Shown piece after piece: positions 43,091 through 55,134 of a stretch of DNA of 64,000 nucleotides. Position 1 is the stretch's first letter. Every line of letters starts with the position of its first letter. The notes under the pieces were generated by a model, which searched no databases, was not told the origin of the DNA, and worked only from the letters and a program-made list of their open reading frames with translations. Origin of the DNA: Seminavis robusta (lineage: Eukaryota > Bacillariophyta > Bacillariophyceae > Naviculales > Naviculaceae). The position numbers and the translations under genes are program-made. Where the stretch lies: the NCBI GenBank assembly GCA_903772945.1, contig CAICTM010000186.1:1-64000 (forward strand), written 5' to 3'.

Positions 43091-43819
43091 ACAGGAGGTT
43101 CTCGTGATGTTTGTTCATCTTTTGGGAGAGGGGGAGAGAGAAAGGAGCACCCACACTTGATTGGTTGATGCATTCATAAACTAAACTCACGTACTAAAGA
43201 ACTGTGACTTGGTTGCTCGTATGCATACATGTAGCCACCGTGCCTGACATGCGCACCGATACGGTTTGGAGATAGATGACGTGATGGCCCATGATTAGTT
43301 CCAAAGCGTCCATGGACAGCCACTGCCTGACTGGCAATGCCTGTATGCTCGACCTTGACTGGTACCATGCAGGAGCCAGTCAATGCAAGTTCTGTCATTG
43401 CTCGTGACGACAGCAGGCAGGGTGAGCAGGAATTGAAATTCTCGCAAAGCCCGCCATCGCAACCAAATTCTAGCTACGGTGCCGTGCTACTTACTGATAG
43501 CATAAACATGCAAATCCGCTCTCTACTGAAAACTTAGACATGTACTTGAGCACCAATGAAGGGCCCATGGGCTGGCTTGTCCGTGTGGGCGGTGGCTGGG
43601 AGCTGAGGAGGACACGTTCTCTTTCATCACATGGAAACTTCAACTATTACACAAGTTGGCGCTCACAATCGCACTATCTAAGCCAAAGGTACATGTAGCA
43701 CTGCTGACCAGGCCGTAGAGACTGCCGTCCGCAGCTGGGAGTTCCATCGCTCGAACATCATTTGAGCGCTCCGACTACTCCATTTGGCTCTGTCCTCTCG
43801 TGACATTTTGCTACTCTTG
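43091..43819. other. Intergenic region between convergent gene ends
   Basis: No gene is seen. It lies between the 3' ends of the MYB gene and the modular minus-strand gene. Confidence 0.45.
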
Positions 43820-46800
43820 CTAGTAGTTTCCACCGTAACCAAAACCAAGGTCATAATCGTAGTCATAGTCGTAGTCATCACCAATGTAGCTACTGCGCTC
43901 GTCGTCGCTTTCTTCGGTGCCACCTGCACCATCTGATGTTTTGACGGCATTGTTGATCTTCTTCTCAAGCATTTGTAGAAGGGCTTCAATCTCCTCATCG
44001 GTAGGCAAACCGGACTCAACCCTCGCAACGAACTCCTTGCACGTCTTGCTCTTCCGCATCCAACATTCGTGGTCCTGGTTTTGAATGCAATATCCAAAAC
44101 GACTGCAAATGGCTTTTTCAGCTCGTTGCATTCGTCTTTGCATGATGCATGTATGCAGCACATCATCTGGCTCCCCTTCACCCAACTCGATATACTTCAT
44201 TCGAGTGCATCGATGGTACTCTCGAGTTGGAAAATGGCGATCGCCATCGGCCGCCCAGGGGTCGTTGTCGTAGACGGCCGAGCCATAGTCAATGCAAGTG
44301 TCAACGATAGATGCATGTGAAAAAATCAGGTCAAGGAGCCGAATACGCAATGCTTTTTGCTCCTGCAATCTCGAGATCAACGCAGAAGCAGAGGTGTTGC
44401 CTTCATCCGCTTGACTGTCGCCGTCGACAAAGTCAACGCAGTCCTGATTCTTATCCATGAGAGAGGCGGGCAATGATGCCGCTGATAACGCCGCTTTCGT
44501 CACCTCGAACCTTTGTTGGCGGCGAGTTTCGCGAACAGCAGCCTCCAAAGTGAGTTTGCCATTGACAAAATCTGCACGTGGACCACTTTTGTAAATGAAA
44601 GCATCTTCTCTGTCTTGATCGGTTAGCCTACCCCATGCACGTGCCGATGTCGGTACGCCTAAACGCGCGTAGTCTCTTGAAGCATACGTAGTTTCCGCGT
44701 ATGCACTACTGGGACAGTGCTTGTCAAAAAGCTCAATCCTATCCTTTCGTTCCTGCCTGATCTCTCTCACGACCTCTTCCGCGCTTTTCCAGCAGCATGC
44801 ATTGGGACGTGTTAGGAGCAGAACGATTCGCTGATCGTACTGCGTATCGTGATGTTGGGAGATTCCGTACTGCACCGAATCAATGAATCCTGGTTCACAG
44901 AAGGCGGATATAGTTTGGGAGATGCACGCTGCAACGTCAAGTGAGGAGACCGCCGAACTGTCTTTAACTCTCGAAGCCCGGAGTATTCCCGTAACATCAC
45001 AAAGACAGTTGTGAACAACAGTGCCAATCAGAGGAACTGCTGCCTCACTTAGCTCGCGATGCCATTCAGAGACTTCTGCAAGTGAGAAGGTAGGAAGAAG
45101 TCTGCTCAATTCTCCAAAAACTTGGTCTGCCTTGAAAAGGTGGGAATGGTATGTAATTGCCTCTGCAATCCATCCGACGCTGCACCCTCCCATTTCCACG
45201 TAGAACTTCACAGCAAGTTCGAGTTCACTGCCGCGGTCTCGGTATCGGCGGTTTTTAAATAGGCTCTCGCTGGTCTCATCACAGGCTGATATCGCTTGGG
45301 CAATCTCCTGCTCTCGCGTTGTCCTTCCACTTATCACAGATGACACCAGTTCTTCGCAGGATTGCTGGCTCGTACCTTGGACAAATGCCAGACACGACGG
45401 TAGTGTTGAAGCTCTGGGCAGTGATGTGGTCACCCCAGAACGTCGGAGGAGCGCTTGAAGTCGAGCTTCGCGGTAATTCCCGAGCAATTTTTCGGGACAG
45501 CCGATGCCCTCATCCACATAGCGCAAGATTGGATGGTGATGAGGCAGTTCAGAAATGCCGCCCAAACTGGCGAGCTTGTCCACAACGTCTGCCTGCCGCG
45601 CAGCCTTTTCTTCCTGCAACGCTAAAACAAAATCTTTCTCGCTAGGGAAACAGCTTTCCCCCTTGATGAATTGCTCAAAGCGCTTGTCGCGATAGGAGAA
45701 AGTCATTGGCAGATCTGCTTCCGTCACAGCTTTCTTCAGCTTCGCTCGGCGCAACCCTTCTCGATATGACGAGATTTCTGCCTTCAGTGAACCAACCCCG
45801 TATAAAACAAAACTACTCTTCTTGATTCGTTCTTCCTCTTCGTTACTCAAAGAGGGTGTGTCTCTCCCATGCTCATCTCGTAAAGCCTGGAGACGACCGG
45901 TCATGACTGCCCTGAGGCGTTCGTCGCTCTCCTCCTCTAGTTCTTGAGCAAGAGCTAGAACTCGCTGACTGGATTCATTGGCAGCTGCCTTGAAGCGCTC
46001 CTCTGTACGAGGTGACTCGCGGAATAGTCTGTCAGCATTGTAACGCTGCACCCAGCGTTTCCTAAGCCGCTCGTGGAAGGCAATTGTTGCCACAATCCGT
46101 CTCCCATCACCGGTGCCATCTTTCACAAAAGTCTTGAGTAGGTGGAAGAGGGAAGAGTATTGGTTTGCTGTCCCCAGGCCGGCCAGATCAAGATCAAATT
46201 CCATTGCGGATGCTTCAACAAATGATTGCCTCGATGCTCGTTCCGCAAATGCGGCCTCAACAACTTCATGGACGCGAACGCGGTCTTCCTTGCCCAAGAG
46301 GAAATGTACAATAGGTGAGTCTGTTACCGTTCCACAGGAACGTTTGACGAGATCCTCAATTTCACGGATGTCCGACAGCTTCGATACTAGTCCATATGAC
46401 GGCGGTTTACGAAGAGCATCGGAGCATTCAAGACCCAGATCCCCAAAAGCGGATACAAGTTTTTGTCGTCGTGCCTCAACAGCAGCAGCAAAGGCAATCG
46501 TGTCGGCGTTCCCTCCTCCCTTGTCGATATAACGCCACGAGGCCTGCCTAAGTTGCAATTTGTCGTGTTGAATATAGTGGTCAACGATGCTTGCGTTCGG
46601 CGTACGAAAGACTCTGAGCCTCGCAACGAGTCCCCGCTATCCCTGGTGCCGCCGCGGTCAGCCCTTGCTTCTTAAACGCATCTTCTAGCTTCTTGACACG
46701 CTCAGTCTTGTCTTGTGCCGCCTGTTTCGACTTGACGGACTGAACTGTGGGAAAGTCATCAGAGGCAGCCACAAAGGCCTGGCATGCTGGGTCATTGCTT

Positions 46801-47069
46801 TTCCAACATCCTTGCTCCTGAAGCAAGTGTTGGCGAATCGCAGGGGCAACGACTCCTACCAAATCCGTCAACTTTGGATAGCCTCTTTCCATGTACCCAT
46901 TCGACAATTTACAAATGTCGCCGATAGACATATCATTTCCTTGAACACGAAGACAACGAAGTTGAGTTTCCACTTCGAAGTTGCCCAAGGAAGGGAGACC
47001 AGCCCGTTTCAACTCGGCGCTCAGCCTAGCTCTTCGTTCTGCCATGGTTGTAGTCGTCTCTTCAGCCAT
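43820..47069 (-). CDS. Large modular helical protein of unknown function, in two overlapping frames
   Basis: The start ATG at 47069 (MAEETTTT) opens a frame ending at 46581 (163 residues). A second frame, open from about 46637, runs to 43820 (about 930 residues). The two overlap by about 57 bases, so a single-base indel or a missed intron links them. Both are built of repeated helical units with words like RR.(K/R)L...L...GL and (L/W)RY(I/V)D(K/E)G, spaced by 60-100 residues (for example ASWRYIDKGGG, HPILRYVDEGIG), which shows they belong to one protein. The C-terminus is acidic then (YD)n and FGYGGNY. There is no signal peptide or membrane span, so the product should be soluble. I do not recognise a named domain. 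An alternative is a recent pseudogene with one lesion. Confidence 0.6.
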
Positions 47070-48555
47070 CGTCAAGAAGCCAATCGTTGACCAGAAGTTT
47101 GTTGAATGTGACACGGCACGGCCGCAGCGCTGGAGGGTTTAGTGCAGGTTTTCTGATGAACACGGAAATTTCGAGCGGTACAATAATAACCTGTGACCCA
47201 AAAAGCTTGCGGGTTGTTCGGGTTTTCAGGTGAACATGGAAATTTCGATTTGGTGTTGATCGCTAGCTGCCTGCTTTCACGAGACAGGAATCGCTCGCCA
47301 CCGGCGCCGTGTCAAGTCTTGCCTGGTGGGACATACTAGTACATGTACGGCACTGCCAAACCTCCTGCATGCACAAGCTACGGGACGCAGGAACGTTGCT
47401 TGCTTCACAGCGCATGGTTGGATTGGCTGCGGCTGCAGAAACGAAGACTCGACTCCGTTGGATGTAGCGCAGCACAGTTTTGCTTTGGGTTCGCAGCATG
47501 CGTGAAATCACAGCTCGACGTCCACACCAAAGCTAGCATTGTGGCCACCGCCTTTCGGGCTGCTGGCATAGGGAATCATTGGTTCGGCGAGTCAAATGGG
47601 AACTCGATTGAAAACTCAATGCTGTCATTTGAGAAAGGTCAGATTCGCAAAGATGCTTCGTAAATGGTTCCGTTGAGAACTACATCTGCAGGCGGGTCCC
47701 AACCGGAATCCACGGCATTGACAGGGCACACGACCCCTCGACGGAGAGGAAGGCTCAACGTGCAGCGTCGACTGCTGACTGCTGGCTTTTAGTAGAGATG
47801 TCTATTGGGACATGTTGCCAAGCCAATGCCGGTACACCTATAACGTCAAAAGTGGCGGGACGTTCCGACCTTGCCCCCACTGCAGCCAGGAACATCGTTG
47901 TGTCATTTGGTTAGCTGCGGTCCTAATCTCGCTCCTTGTCATCTTGGTATACCTTCTTAACTCCTGTTTCCACGAGATGAGAATGCTCCTTCCGGTGCAG
48001 CGACAAGTACTGACTGGTGGCCTTTGCGGCACATCTTGCCAGACCTCTAAGGTTGTCGCAATCGCACAATGCTGGCACACCTATACGCTCTTCCTACTGC
48101 AGCCCCGTGGACGAAGAAAAGCAGGAATTGTTTGCTCCACAGCGCAGAGGCATTCAAAATGCTGGAATATGAGAAAGGCCGGATTTGAATAGATGCTTCA
48201 TATGTCTCCGTTGAGAGCGCTACATCTGCATGACTCGTTGTTCTCTTGGGTTCCAACCTGAACTCCAACAATGTGATGACATTCGAAGGAGAGGAAGGCT
48301 CAAAGCCCTTTCGTCAGTTCGTAGCTTGTCGAATCTTACACTGGTTCACCTATAACGTCAAAAGTGGCGGGACGCTCCAACCTTACTCCACTGCAGCCTA
48401 ATGGATGAAACGCAGCATTGCACAAACCACAAAGACTTTGTCAATAGATGTGAATCAATGTGTGCTTTCATTGTATAAGCAAATCATACGGCAGCATCAG
48501 ACTCAAGTGTCTTTATTGTCAACCAGAAGCCACTGTTCCATGACATCTCTCCAGC
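47070..48555. repeat. Block of interspersed-repeat fragments
   Basis: Several pieces here match pieces at 52300-54150. Shared words include TTTCCACGAGATG, GGCACATCTTGCCA(G/A)ACCTC, CAATCGCACAAATGCTGGCACAC-like text, AATTGTTTGCTCCACAG and GGGACATGTTGCCAAGC. Within this block, ACCTATAACGTCAAAAGTGG occurs twice (about 47837 and 48349). No long conserved frame exists, so the family looks non-autonomous. No gene is supported. Confidence 0.65.
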
Positions 48556-50061
48556 CTAACATAACCTTTCAATATCAATGAGTCGGATCTTGGCGGGGGC
48601 ACGGTTGGATACTGCCGGTACAAAGCCACAGTCTTCTTGGCCTGGCACCAGTTGTGCTCGTAGATTGTCAAAGAGAATGAATTCCTCTCCTCCATCGACC
48701 GACGCCGACAGGGTACCGTTCTTTTCTTCGTCGTTTGCTAGTAGATTCAGTGTCATTGTGACGCGGGATCCTTCCTTGAACTTTGGGTGCACACAATTGT
48801 AGGTGTCGGTTTGATGACAGGCGGCACCATTGGATCCATAGGCCCATCCGGCATCTTGTTTTCCCAGCCATTTGTGCAGGTCCAACGGTTTGGATGGCAG
48901 CGCCACTCCTAGCCATGTAAATGTGACATCCTTGACAACTTCCACAGTCCATCGATGTATCCCGGAAGACATGGAAGGGTACTGCAACATGTCGACGCCA
49001 CGCATTTCTCCGGCTGTCGACATTTCGGACAAGGTACTGTTCCACACCGGTTGACATCGTCGTCGACGAAAGACGACATTGTGTTGTTTCTTGGCCGCCA
49101 GGGCTTGTAGTTTGAATGCTTCCAGCAGTGATTTTTGCGACACTAGATTGGATTCCGCCACGGTGGTGGACAAGTACTCGGGATCAATCCAATCAAGACG
49201 TACGTGGTGTTGTATCATTTCCGATGCCGCCAGGGATCGATCATGATGATGATTGTCGTCGTCGTCTTCTTCTTGTTCGGCCCACTGCAAGACGAGTTCA
49301 AATAGATTCTGTTCATCAGCTTGAATAGTGTTGTCTTTTAATATTTCTTCCAGCGACGACGCACTGAGGAGTGAGACGCCACATTTCTCATCCAAATTTT
49401 CAATGTTGGTACTCAATTTGGACATGGCCAGGTTCTTGAGCTGTGTGGGGATGGCGGGTGCTTCTTGTTTGTAGGCTTCCAATACGGCAAAGGAGAGTGA
49501 TGGTTCCTTCTTGAGGCAGTGAGCCAAGTGTTGAAAGACTTTTTCGCACAGAAGTGGTAGATTGAAGTAAATGGCGGCGCCCATGAGCGACACGAGTGTT
49601 TTGACTCGTTCAAAGGGGTTGTTGTCGTTATCATCGCCGCCGTCATTAGAAGAATATGAAGGAGTGATATTGTTGTTGATATTGCTGTCTTCTTTTTCAT
49701 CGTCATCACCATCATCACTGTAACACAGCAAGGTACCTTTTCGCAGCAGTTCGGCGGAATCGGTGAGAATGTATTCAAGAATGGCCTGCAGGACGCATCC
49801 CTGGTAGTTCAAGGGAATGACATCCTTTCGTGCTTCGGCAAATTCTCCCAAGAGCATACTCCGAAAGACTTTGCTCCGCGCGGCCAACACCAATCGATTG
49901 GCCCGTACGACTTGGCCATCATTGCCCAAGAGGGAAAGGTCTGTCAGGGCTTGATCGGTCAGGAAACTGGACAGAAACTCGTGGTGGGAAATTTCTTTAC
50001 AATCCGGAAGCGCGGATGTATCAAAGGCAATCTCGACAGGACATTCACACATAACCGCCAT
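48556..50061 (-). CDS. BTB-BACK-SPRY domain protein
   Basis: A single minus-strand exon encodes 501 residues from the ATG at 50061. A BTB fold (about residues 35-115) shows LTDLSLLGNDG, RANRLVLAARSKVFRSML and ILEYI. An acidic N/D-rich insert follows. A BACK-like helical region (about 190-330) contains SLLSASSLEEILKDNT and LFELVLQWAEQE. The C-terminal part (about 345-500) is SPRY-like, with SSGIHRWTVEV, WLGVALPSKP, WAYGSNGA, GSRVTMTLNL and GTLSASVDGGE. BTB-BACK proteins usually recruit substrates to Cullin-3 ubiquitin ligases, with the C-terminal domain binding the substrate; that role is inferred from the family. An upstream in-frame TTG is not used as start. No intron is needed. Confidence 0.9.
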   Translation of the reverse strand: MAVMCECPVEIAFDTSALPDCKEISHHEFLSSFLTDQALTDLSLLGNDGQVVRANRLVLAARSKVFRSMLLGEFAEARKDVIPLNYQGCVLQAILEYILTDSAELLRKGTLLCYSDDGDDDEKEDSNINNNITPSYSSNDGGDDNDNNPFERVKTLVSLMGAAIYFNLPLLCEKVFQHLAHCLKKEPSLSFAVLEAYKQEAPAIPTQLKNLAMSKLSTNIENLDEKCGVSLLSASSLEEILKDNTIQADEQNLFELVLQWAEQEEDDDDNHHHDRSLAASEMIQHHVRLDWIDPEYLSTTVAESNLVSQKSLLEAFKLQALAAKKQHNVVFRRRRCQPVWNSTLSEMSTAGEMRGVDMLQYPSMSSGIHRWTVEVVKDVTFTWLGVALPSKPLDLHKWLGKQDAGWAYGSNGAACHQTDTYNCVHPKFKEGSRVTMTLNLLANDEEKNGTLSASVDGGEEFILFDNLRAQLVPGQEDCGFVPAVSNRAPAKIRLIDIERLC

Positions 50062-50229
50062 CTTTCTTGCTTCTCTTATTTCTGCCAGTTTTGCCAATAG
50101 ATGGAGCTTGAATGGTGCGTGAGAGATGCTAACCCACTCTGTTTGTTTGGTACACTTGACTTCGTCTTCTTGTTTGTCTTCAGAGGATAGAGGGCAGTCT
50201 TTTAGATCTAGTCTAGTAGTTTGAATCGG

Positions 50230-50700
50230 GTTTACTATGGATTAGAGAGAGCTAAGAGGAGGACGGAGACAGAGGTCAAGGGGGGCACGACGCAGGAACG
50301 CAAGGCAGGCAATCAAGGGCGCAAGCAGGGCAACAGGGAAACCAAGGATAGGGGTGAAGGCAGGAGGGCAGGGAGGAGCAAAGGAGCAAGACTAGCGGAA
50401 GAGATCGAGGGCGCCACAGTCATCCCAACGCTTGGAAACCTTGAGAGCGGAGACACGGGAGCCTCTCAAACACAATGTCGTGGCACGGGCAAGAGCTATG
50501 CTCAACCTGGCCGAGATGAAAGAGCGAACCACAGAGTAGGGCTTGGACCACTTGTGAGCCAAAAGCTGGGAGAGCCGTTGGAGAACAGCAGTAGCTTCGG
50601 CAGCAAAGAGGCCATCAGCAGAAACAACAAAGGGGGTGAAGTGGCGGCGTTGTGCAGTGCACTGAGCCTGGTACTTAGTCTAGTAGTCAGTCGTTCCACT
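50230..50700 (-). pseudogene. LINE-like 3' coding fragment (opposite copy)
   Basis: On the minus strand the frame reads AAEATAVLQRLSQLLAHK, then a W.KPYS..RSFI.AR.SIA..RAT.LCLRGSR-like block, then the end of the protein. It is the tail of the same family as the fragment at 15950-16760. The 5' part is missing, as expected for truncated LINE copies. Confidence 0.5.
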
Positions 50701-51013
50701 TCCTTTTGATGCTGTCACGCTAGTTCTTTTATTTTTTCGCAAAATGAATTTTAGGGCTAGAGCTTTCAATGAGAAAGATCCAAAACAAGATCCAATCAAG
50801 GCACCGTCATTGATGGCTTGTCATCTGCAGACGCCGTGCGAACCCGCTGAAAGGGCTGGAAGATGTGGCACAGATCATGGATTGTTGTTGCTAGCTACCG
50901 GTAGACTCCTTACTTTCACAACTTTGTTCGATAGAAAATAGATATCCAAAAACATCCTTGCTCATCTTGTTTTCTCCACAACAAACAGACAGATAATAGA
51001 AAATACTAAGACC
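50701..51013. promoter_or_regulatory. 5' flank of the chalcone-isomerase-like gene
   Basis: No gene is seen. It must hold the promoter of the gene at 51014. A CTAGCTACCGGTAG word lies near 50890. Confidence 0.4.
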
Positions 51014-51906
51014 ATGATGTCTTCCAAGCTGATTGTCCGACGTGGTGCCTCACTGATGGCCCGCACCCACCAACCCAAGGCTACCACTACTACTTCTCGA
51101 GCCATGTCGTCGGCGGTCCGTACGACGACTAGCCGACAACTTCCCTTGGTATTGGCGGGTGCCACGGCTTCCACCGTGTTGGCGTTTACTTGTTTGCAGC
51201 AGCAGAACCAAAAGACCTTTTGCAATGCAGGTCTTCCCGTCATTTCCGTGGGAGACTCTGTCACGGAACCCGACACGGGAATCCTGTTTCCTCCCATGGT
51301 CAATGGATTTACATTCATGGGCTGTGGGGTCCGCATAAAGTACGTCTTTGTCAAGGTCTATGCCGTGGGAGCCTACTTTCGGCCGGAAAACTTTCTTGGC
51401 ATGCCCAAGGACGATAAAGCCATTGAAACCGCACTCTTGGATCCCAACAATCATCGAACCATTCGCATCGTCATGAATCGAAGCATGACCATGGACAAAT
51501 ACAACGATGCCATTGTAGAGTCCCTCAAGCCTCGTATGAATGGACAAGATCTGGACACGTAAGAGAATATTTTTTATTTCTTGTTTTGTTCTGGTGTATA
51601 CTATTCTTGTTGTTCTTTCCTCATTTTTGTTTTTTTACCCTTTGGCACTTTTTCTTTTCTTTTTCTGCTTTCCATGACAGGCTGGATGAATTCAAAAAGC
51701 TCAATCCCAGCGGAAACCTGGAAAAGGGATCGGAATTGATCATGACCATTCGTGGTGATACACTCCTCTACAAGAATGCCATGGGAAATGTAGGAACCAT
51801 CCAGTCGGCAGTATTCACTAAAGCCATGTGTGATGTATACTTTGGAAGTAGTCCTGTCTCTCCTCCTGCCAAACAGGCTGTCATGGATGCCATCAAAAAA
51901 CTCTAG
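51014..51906 (+). CDS. Chalcone-isomerase-like domain protein
   Basis: Two exons, 51014-51558 and 51681-51906 (GTAAGA..CAG intron), give 256 residues. The N-terminal 60 residues are S/T/R-rich followed by a hydrophobic stretch (about 42-58), compatible with an organelle-targeting or membrane-anchoring leader. The domain begins near residue 75: SVTEPDTGILFPP, then GCGVRIKYVFVKVYAVGAYF, which is the typical beta-sheet core opening of chalcone-isomerase-like proteins. It continues with IRIVMNRSMTMDKY and, after the splice, GSELIMTIRGDTL and F..AMCDVYFG. Non-plant members are usually fatty-acid-binding or of unknown activity, so enzymatic flavonoid isomerisation should not be assumed. Two ATGs in tandem open the frame; the first is used. 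Confidence 0.85.
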
Positions 51907-54257
51907 GAATGAATATCCACAGGGTTGGTTGGTGGTTTGCAAATTATTTTTAGACGATGATTGAGGAAGTTTTTAAAAGCTGCAAAGGCCAAAACAATCT
52001 GATGAGGATAATCCACAACAATGTCTGTTTCATCTAGCGTTTGGCTGGTGACAGGAAGTAATCTATAGGATTTGCATTTTTGGAGTTCCCGGGTCTACGG
52101 GTTTCGCAAAGGCTCATGCAGTCAAGTATATTTGCTCGCTTTCGTGTCGACTCCATGGTAAAGCAAAGGAAAGGATTATGTGGGGGCTCAACGGAGAAAA
52201 AGGGACTGGAGTATCAGGCAAGGGAGGTGGGACTAAAGCTGCTGGTGCCTTACAATAAACCAATCCATGGCGGTGAAATGGGTTCTTCATATAGTCACAC
52301 ACGACCCTCTAGGATCAATTTGTGCAGTAGAATTCGTCAAGGCCAGCGTTGAACATGGCGCGTGGAGAAGTAGGGTGTTGGAAGAGAGAGTACATTGAAG
52401 CCGCATAGCAAGTTGGGTGAATACAGTAAAAGGAACATTGCTGTGCCATTTCATTGGCCGCAGCTGCGCCCTCCATTTTGAGACCGGCCGGATTTGCACT
52501 TCTGCGTTGCATAAGCCTGTGATGAGTGCACAGCATTAATCTGCATGCCTCCTTTTCCTCTTTGACCCCAACCGGAAATCCAACAATAATGGTACTCACA
52601 ACTTTCGCGGTAATGAGACTCTCCTGTAATCAACCTTACCTCCTTCCGACAAGTAGCTCCAATAGTTGGATTTCTTGCTTTGTGGAGTGCCCGCATCTGG
52701 CTCCTTCATCTTGATGCCTCGTCAACTCCTGTTTCCACGAGCTATGCTCCTTCGGGTACAGTGTCGAGTGCTGACTGCTTTCCGTTGGCAGAAATCTTTT
52801 TGGGACATGTTGCCAAGCTATCCAGTCAGCTCGTAGCTTGTCGAAATCCTGAAATGCCGAAATCCCGCAACAAGGGCACACACAAGGCACATGACCGCTC
52901 CAGAGAGAGGGAGTCTCAAATTCCAAAGTTGCATTGGCATTTGTAGATGGAGGCCTTGGCTTCTTCTGTTATCGTCGCTGTTTCGTAGGTGAGGGCACAT
53001 TGACAAGTTTCTTGTTGATGTTGCCTTATTTCCGGATGTCCTCCCCCGGCTGTCAGTAAGAGAAGGTACCGTACAGCAGGGAGAGTCGTGCACAGGTGGA
53101 GTGTTTTTTTGGCTTGCGTGAGGCTCGCCGCATAACTTAGAACTCGGCTGAGTCACTCACAGTCGACCTCCGCAGCCAAGATCAACCCTTCGTGGGATCC
53201 TGCCAATGTTTTGGAGACCACCATGCCCTCGAAGGCAGTGGGCGAATTAGCTGGGTGTTAATTGAATGAATGCTCACGCAGAGCTAGCCAGGATTCTTGA
53301 TGGACCATGGAGACCAGAAGAACTGCAGGCAATGAGATGGGGCAGGTCTGTGATCAATAGCTGCCTCCTCCGAACAGTACAGTTATGGCTCCGATAGTAG
53401 TCAAGTGCTCGCTCCTTCTTCACGTTGGTACGCCTTCTCAACTCACGTTTCCACGAGATGGGAATGCTCTTCTTACCGGTGCAGTGTCGAGTGCGGACGG
53501 GTGCCCTTTGTGACACATCTTGCCAAACCTCGTCTTCTCCCACTCGCAGTTTGTCACAATCGCACAAATGCTGGCACACTTTACGAAAAGCTGGAATTGT
53601 TTGCTCCACAGAGCAAGGCTGGATTGGGTTCAGCTGCGTCGCCGAGAGAGAAAAATGACTCGACTCGATGGGATATTTCGGGAGCGCAAGGAGCTGTGGG
53701 AAGATTGGACTTGTGTGTTCGCTGCATGCATGAACTTACAGCTCAACTTCCATAGCCAAGCCAGCATTGTGACACCTTGGGGAGAATTTGTTCCACTTCC
53801 CAAAGAATTCAAATGGAAAGTAGATTGAATACTCAAGAGACGATAGACTTTTTCATTTAGAACGCTGCATTTGAAAAAAGGTCGGATGCGCACAGATGCT
53901 TCGCAAATCTATCTGCATGGCTCCTTGTTCTCTTGGGTCCCAGCGGAAAACAAGCATATCAGCCAGACACATGATCGCTTCAGGGAGAGAATGGCTCAAA
54001 GTCAATAGTCTGAGATGTTGGACGTTGGTTGGCTTGGAAACAAGTGAGCAGTGGAGTGCAAGGGAGACTTGGCAGTACCGGTATTGTGGGAGGGAGAGTG
54101 GAAGCAGTAAAAAGTAGAAAGGTAAAGGATCACTGGTTTGATTGGCTTTTGCCATGAAGCAAATTTCAAATGCTCCGTCTCTTATCCATCGTCGCTGTTT
54201 CTAGACGAAACATGTTGGCTGGCGATGCATTATGAAGTTGGCTTCGCAATGGCATTT
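51907..54257. repeat. Block of interspersed-repeat fragments (partner of 47070-48555)
   Basis: Homologous pieces lie at about 52500-52600, 52727-52850 and 53405-53930, with the words listed for the block at 47070-48555. The piece TTTCCACGAGATGGGAATGC to GCTGGCACAC (about 53448-53580) matches 47968-48078. The order of pieces differs between blocks, suggesting rearrangement or independent insertions. Frames of 80-130 codons seen here are shared repeat sequence, not genes. Confidence 0.6.
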
Positions 54258-54680
54258 TCAGGTACCAGTTTCCCGGCATTGCGAAAGTGACATGACTGAA
54301 ATAGATTGTCTCCGTGGATCATCCTTCTTCTCGTTCAAAGATCCGCCAGGCACACAACCCACTAACATGCCATCTGACAGTGTCATCCAGAAAGCACAAA
54401 AGTGAGCGAATAGTTCAGTAGTCCATGATGGCAGTTTGTTCGTTAGGTAGGACAAGCCAGTGAGAAAACCTTGGCTGATGGACAACAAGGTCCGAGCCTG
54501 CTCTACAACTGTGGCTTGCTCCTCGTCGTCACGGCCAAAGGAAGGTTCCAACGCCTCAAGCAGTTCCTTCATTCTCTTCTTAACAAATTGACCAATTCGT
54601 GAGCGGCCAATCAGTGCTGGGCTTGTGTATGTAAGGGCAAGTTGACAACTTTTGTTGTTGCCGCTGCGTTTGTGAACCAA
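54258..54680 (-). CDS. Hypothetical ORF or exon (about 120 aa)
   Basis: A frame of 140 codons has helical, globular-looking composition in its middle part (GQFVKKRMKELLEALEP to TTELFAHFCAFWMTLSDG), unlike the surrounding repeats. No family is recognised. The N-terminus is unconvincing and there is no neighbouring exon I can join. It may be a relic of a host gene. Confidence 0.3.
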   Translation of the reverse strand: MVHKRSGNNKSCQLALTYTSPALIGRSRIGQFVKKRMKELLEALEPSFGRDDEEQATVVEQARTLLSISQGFLTGLSYLTNKLPSWTTELFAHFCAFWMTLSDGMLVGCVPGGSLNEKKDDPRRQSISVMSLSQCRETGT

Positions 54681-54798
54681 TATCTGAAGGTCCTCCCCCG
54701 CCCGTCAGCAAGAGAAGGAACCTCCCGATCTTCAGGGAATAGTGTGTTTGTCCAAGTTGGTTGGTTGAACTACAGTACCCCAACAGCGACGATGATGA

Positions 54799-55134
54799 AT
54801 GAGTCCTCACCACACCTCTCCGAAGTTGCGAAGCTGCCATGGGGAGGGAGACCCCGTTGATCGAGAAAATGGGGCTATTTGGCTACAGAGCAACACACGA
54901 AGCATTCGTAGTATCAGTAGAGACAAAGTGGCGTGCACTACTGTACTATCGGAGCCGAGAAACATCCTGCAAACGATGCTGCCCGAAGATACAGTAGGAT
55001 CTTTGGTTGCCGCCATTTCAATGTCCCGAAAAATCGACAACTCAACTCAAGAGCTCCAGGGCATGGGGTCTTTCACTGACGGCGATGTGTGTACTGTGCC
55101 TTTGCCATCGTCGGTTGTCTACTCCACAAGCTAG
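54799..55134 (+). CDS. Hypothetical ORF (111 aa)
   Basis: The part from about 54855 to the stop near 55134 has balanced composition, with no low complexity, but carries no motif I know. No introns or partner exons are evident. It could be a small gene or a relic. Confidence 0.2.
   Translation: MSPHHTSPKLRSCHGEGDPVDRENGAIWLQSNTRSIRSISRDKVACTTVLSEPRNILQTMLPEDTVGSLVAAISMSRKIDNSTQELQGMGSFTDGDVCTVPLPSSVVYSTS

Noticed and set aside
42372-43160. 262-residue plus-strand ORF overlapping the MYB gene in another frame
   Set aside because: It is a frame shadow of the Q/N/H and T-rich codons of the MYB gene with no domain of its own.
48668-49057. 129-residue minus-strand ORF inside the BTB gene
   Set aside because: It is an alternative frame of the SPRY-coding region, which is clearly coding in the main frame.
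51014-51906. Calling the gene a true chalcone isomerase of flavonoid synthesis
   Set aside because: Only the fold-level blocks are visible; catalytic residues could not be confirmed and non-plant relatives usually lack that activity.
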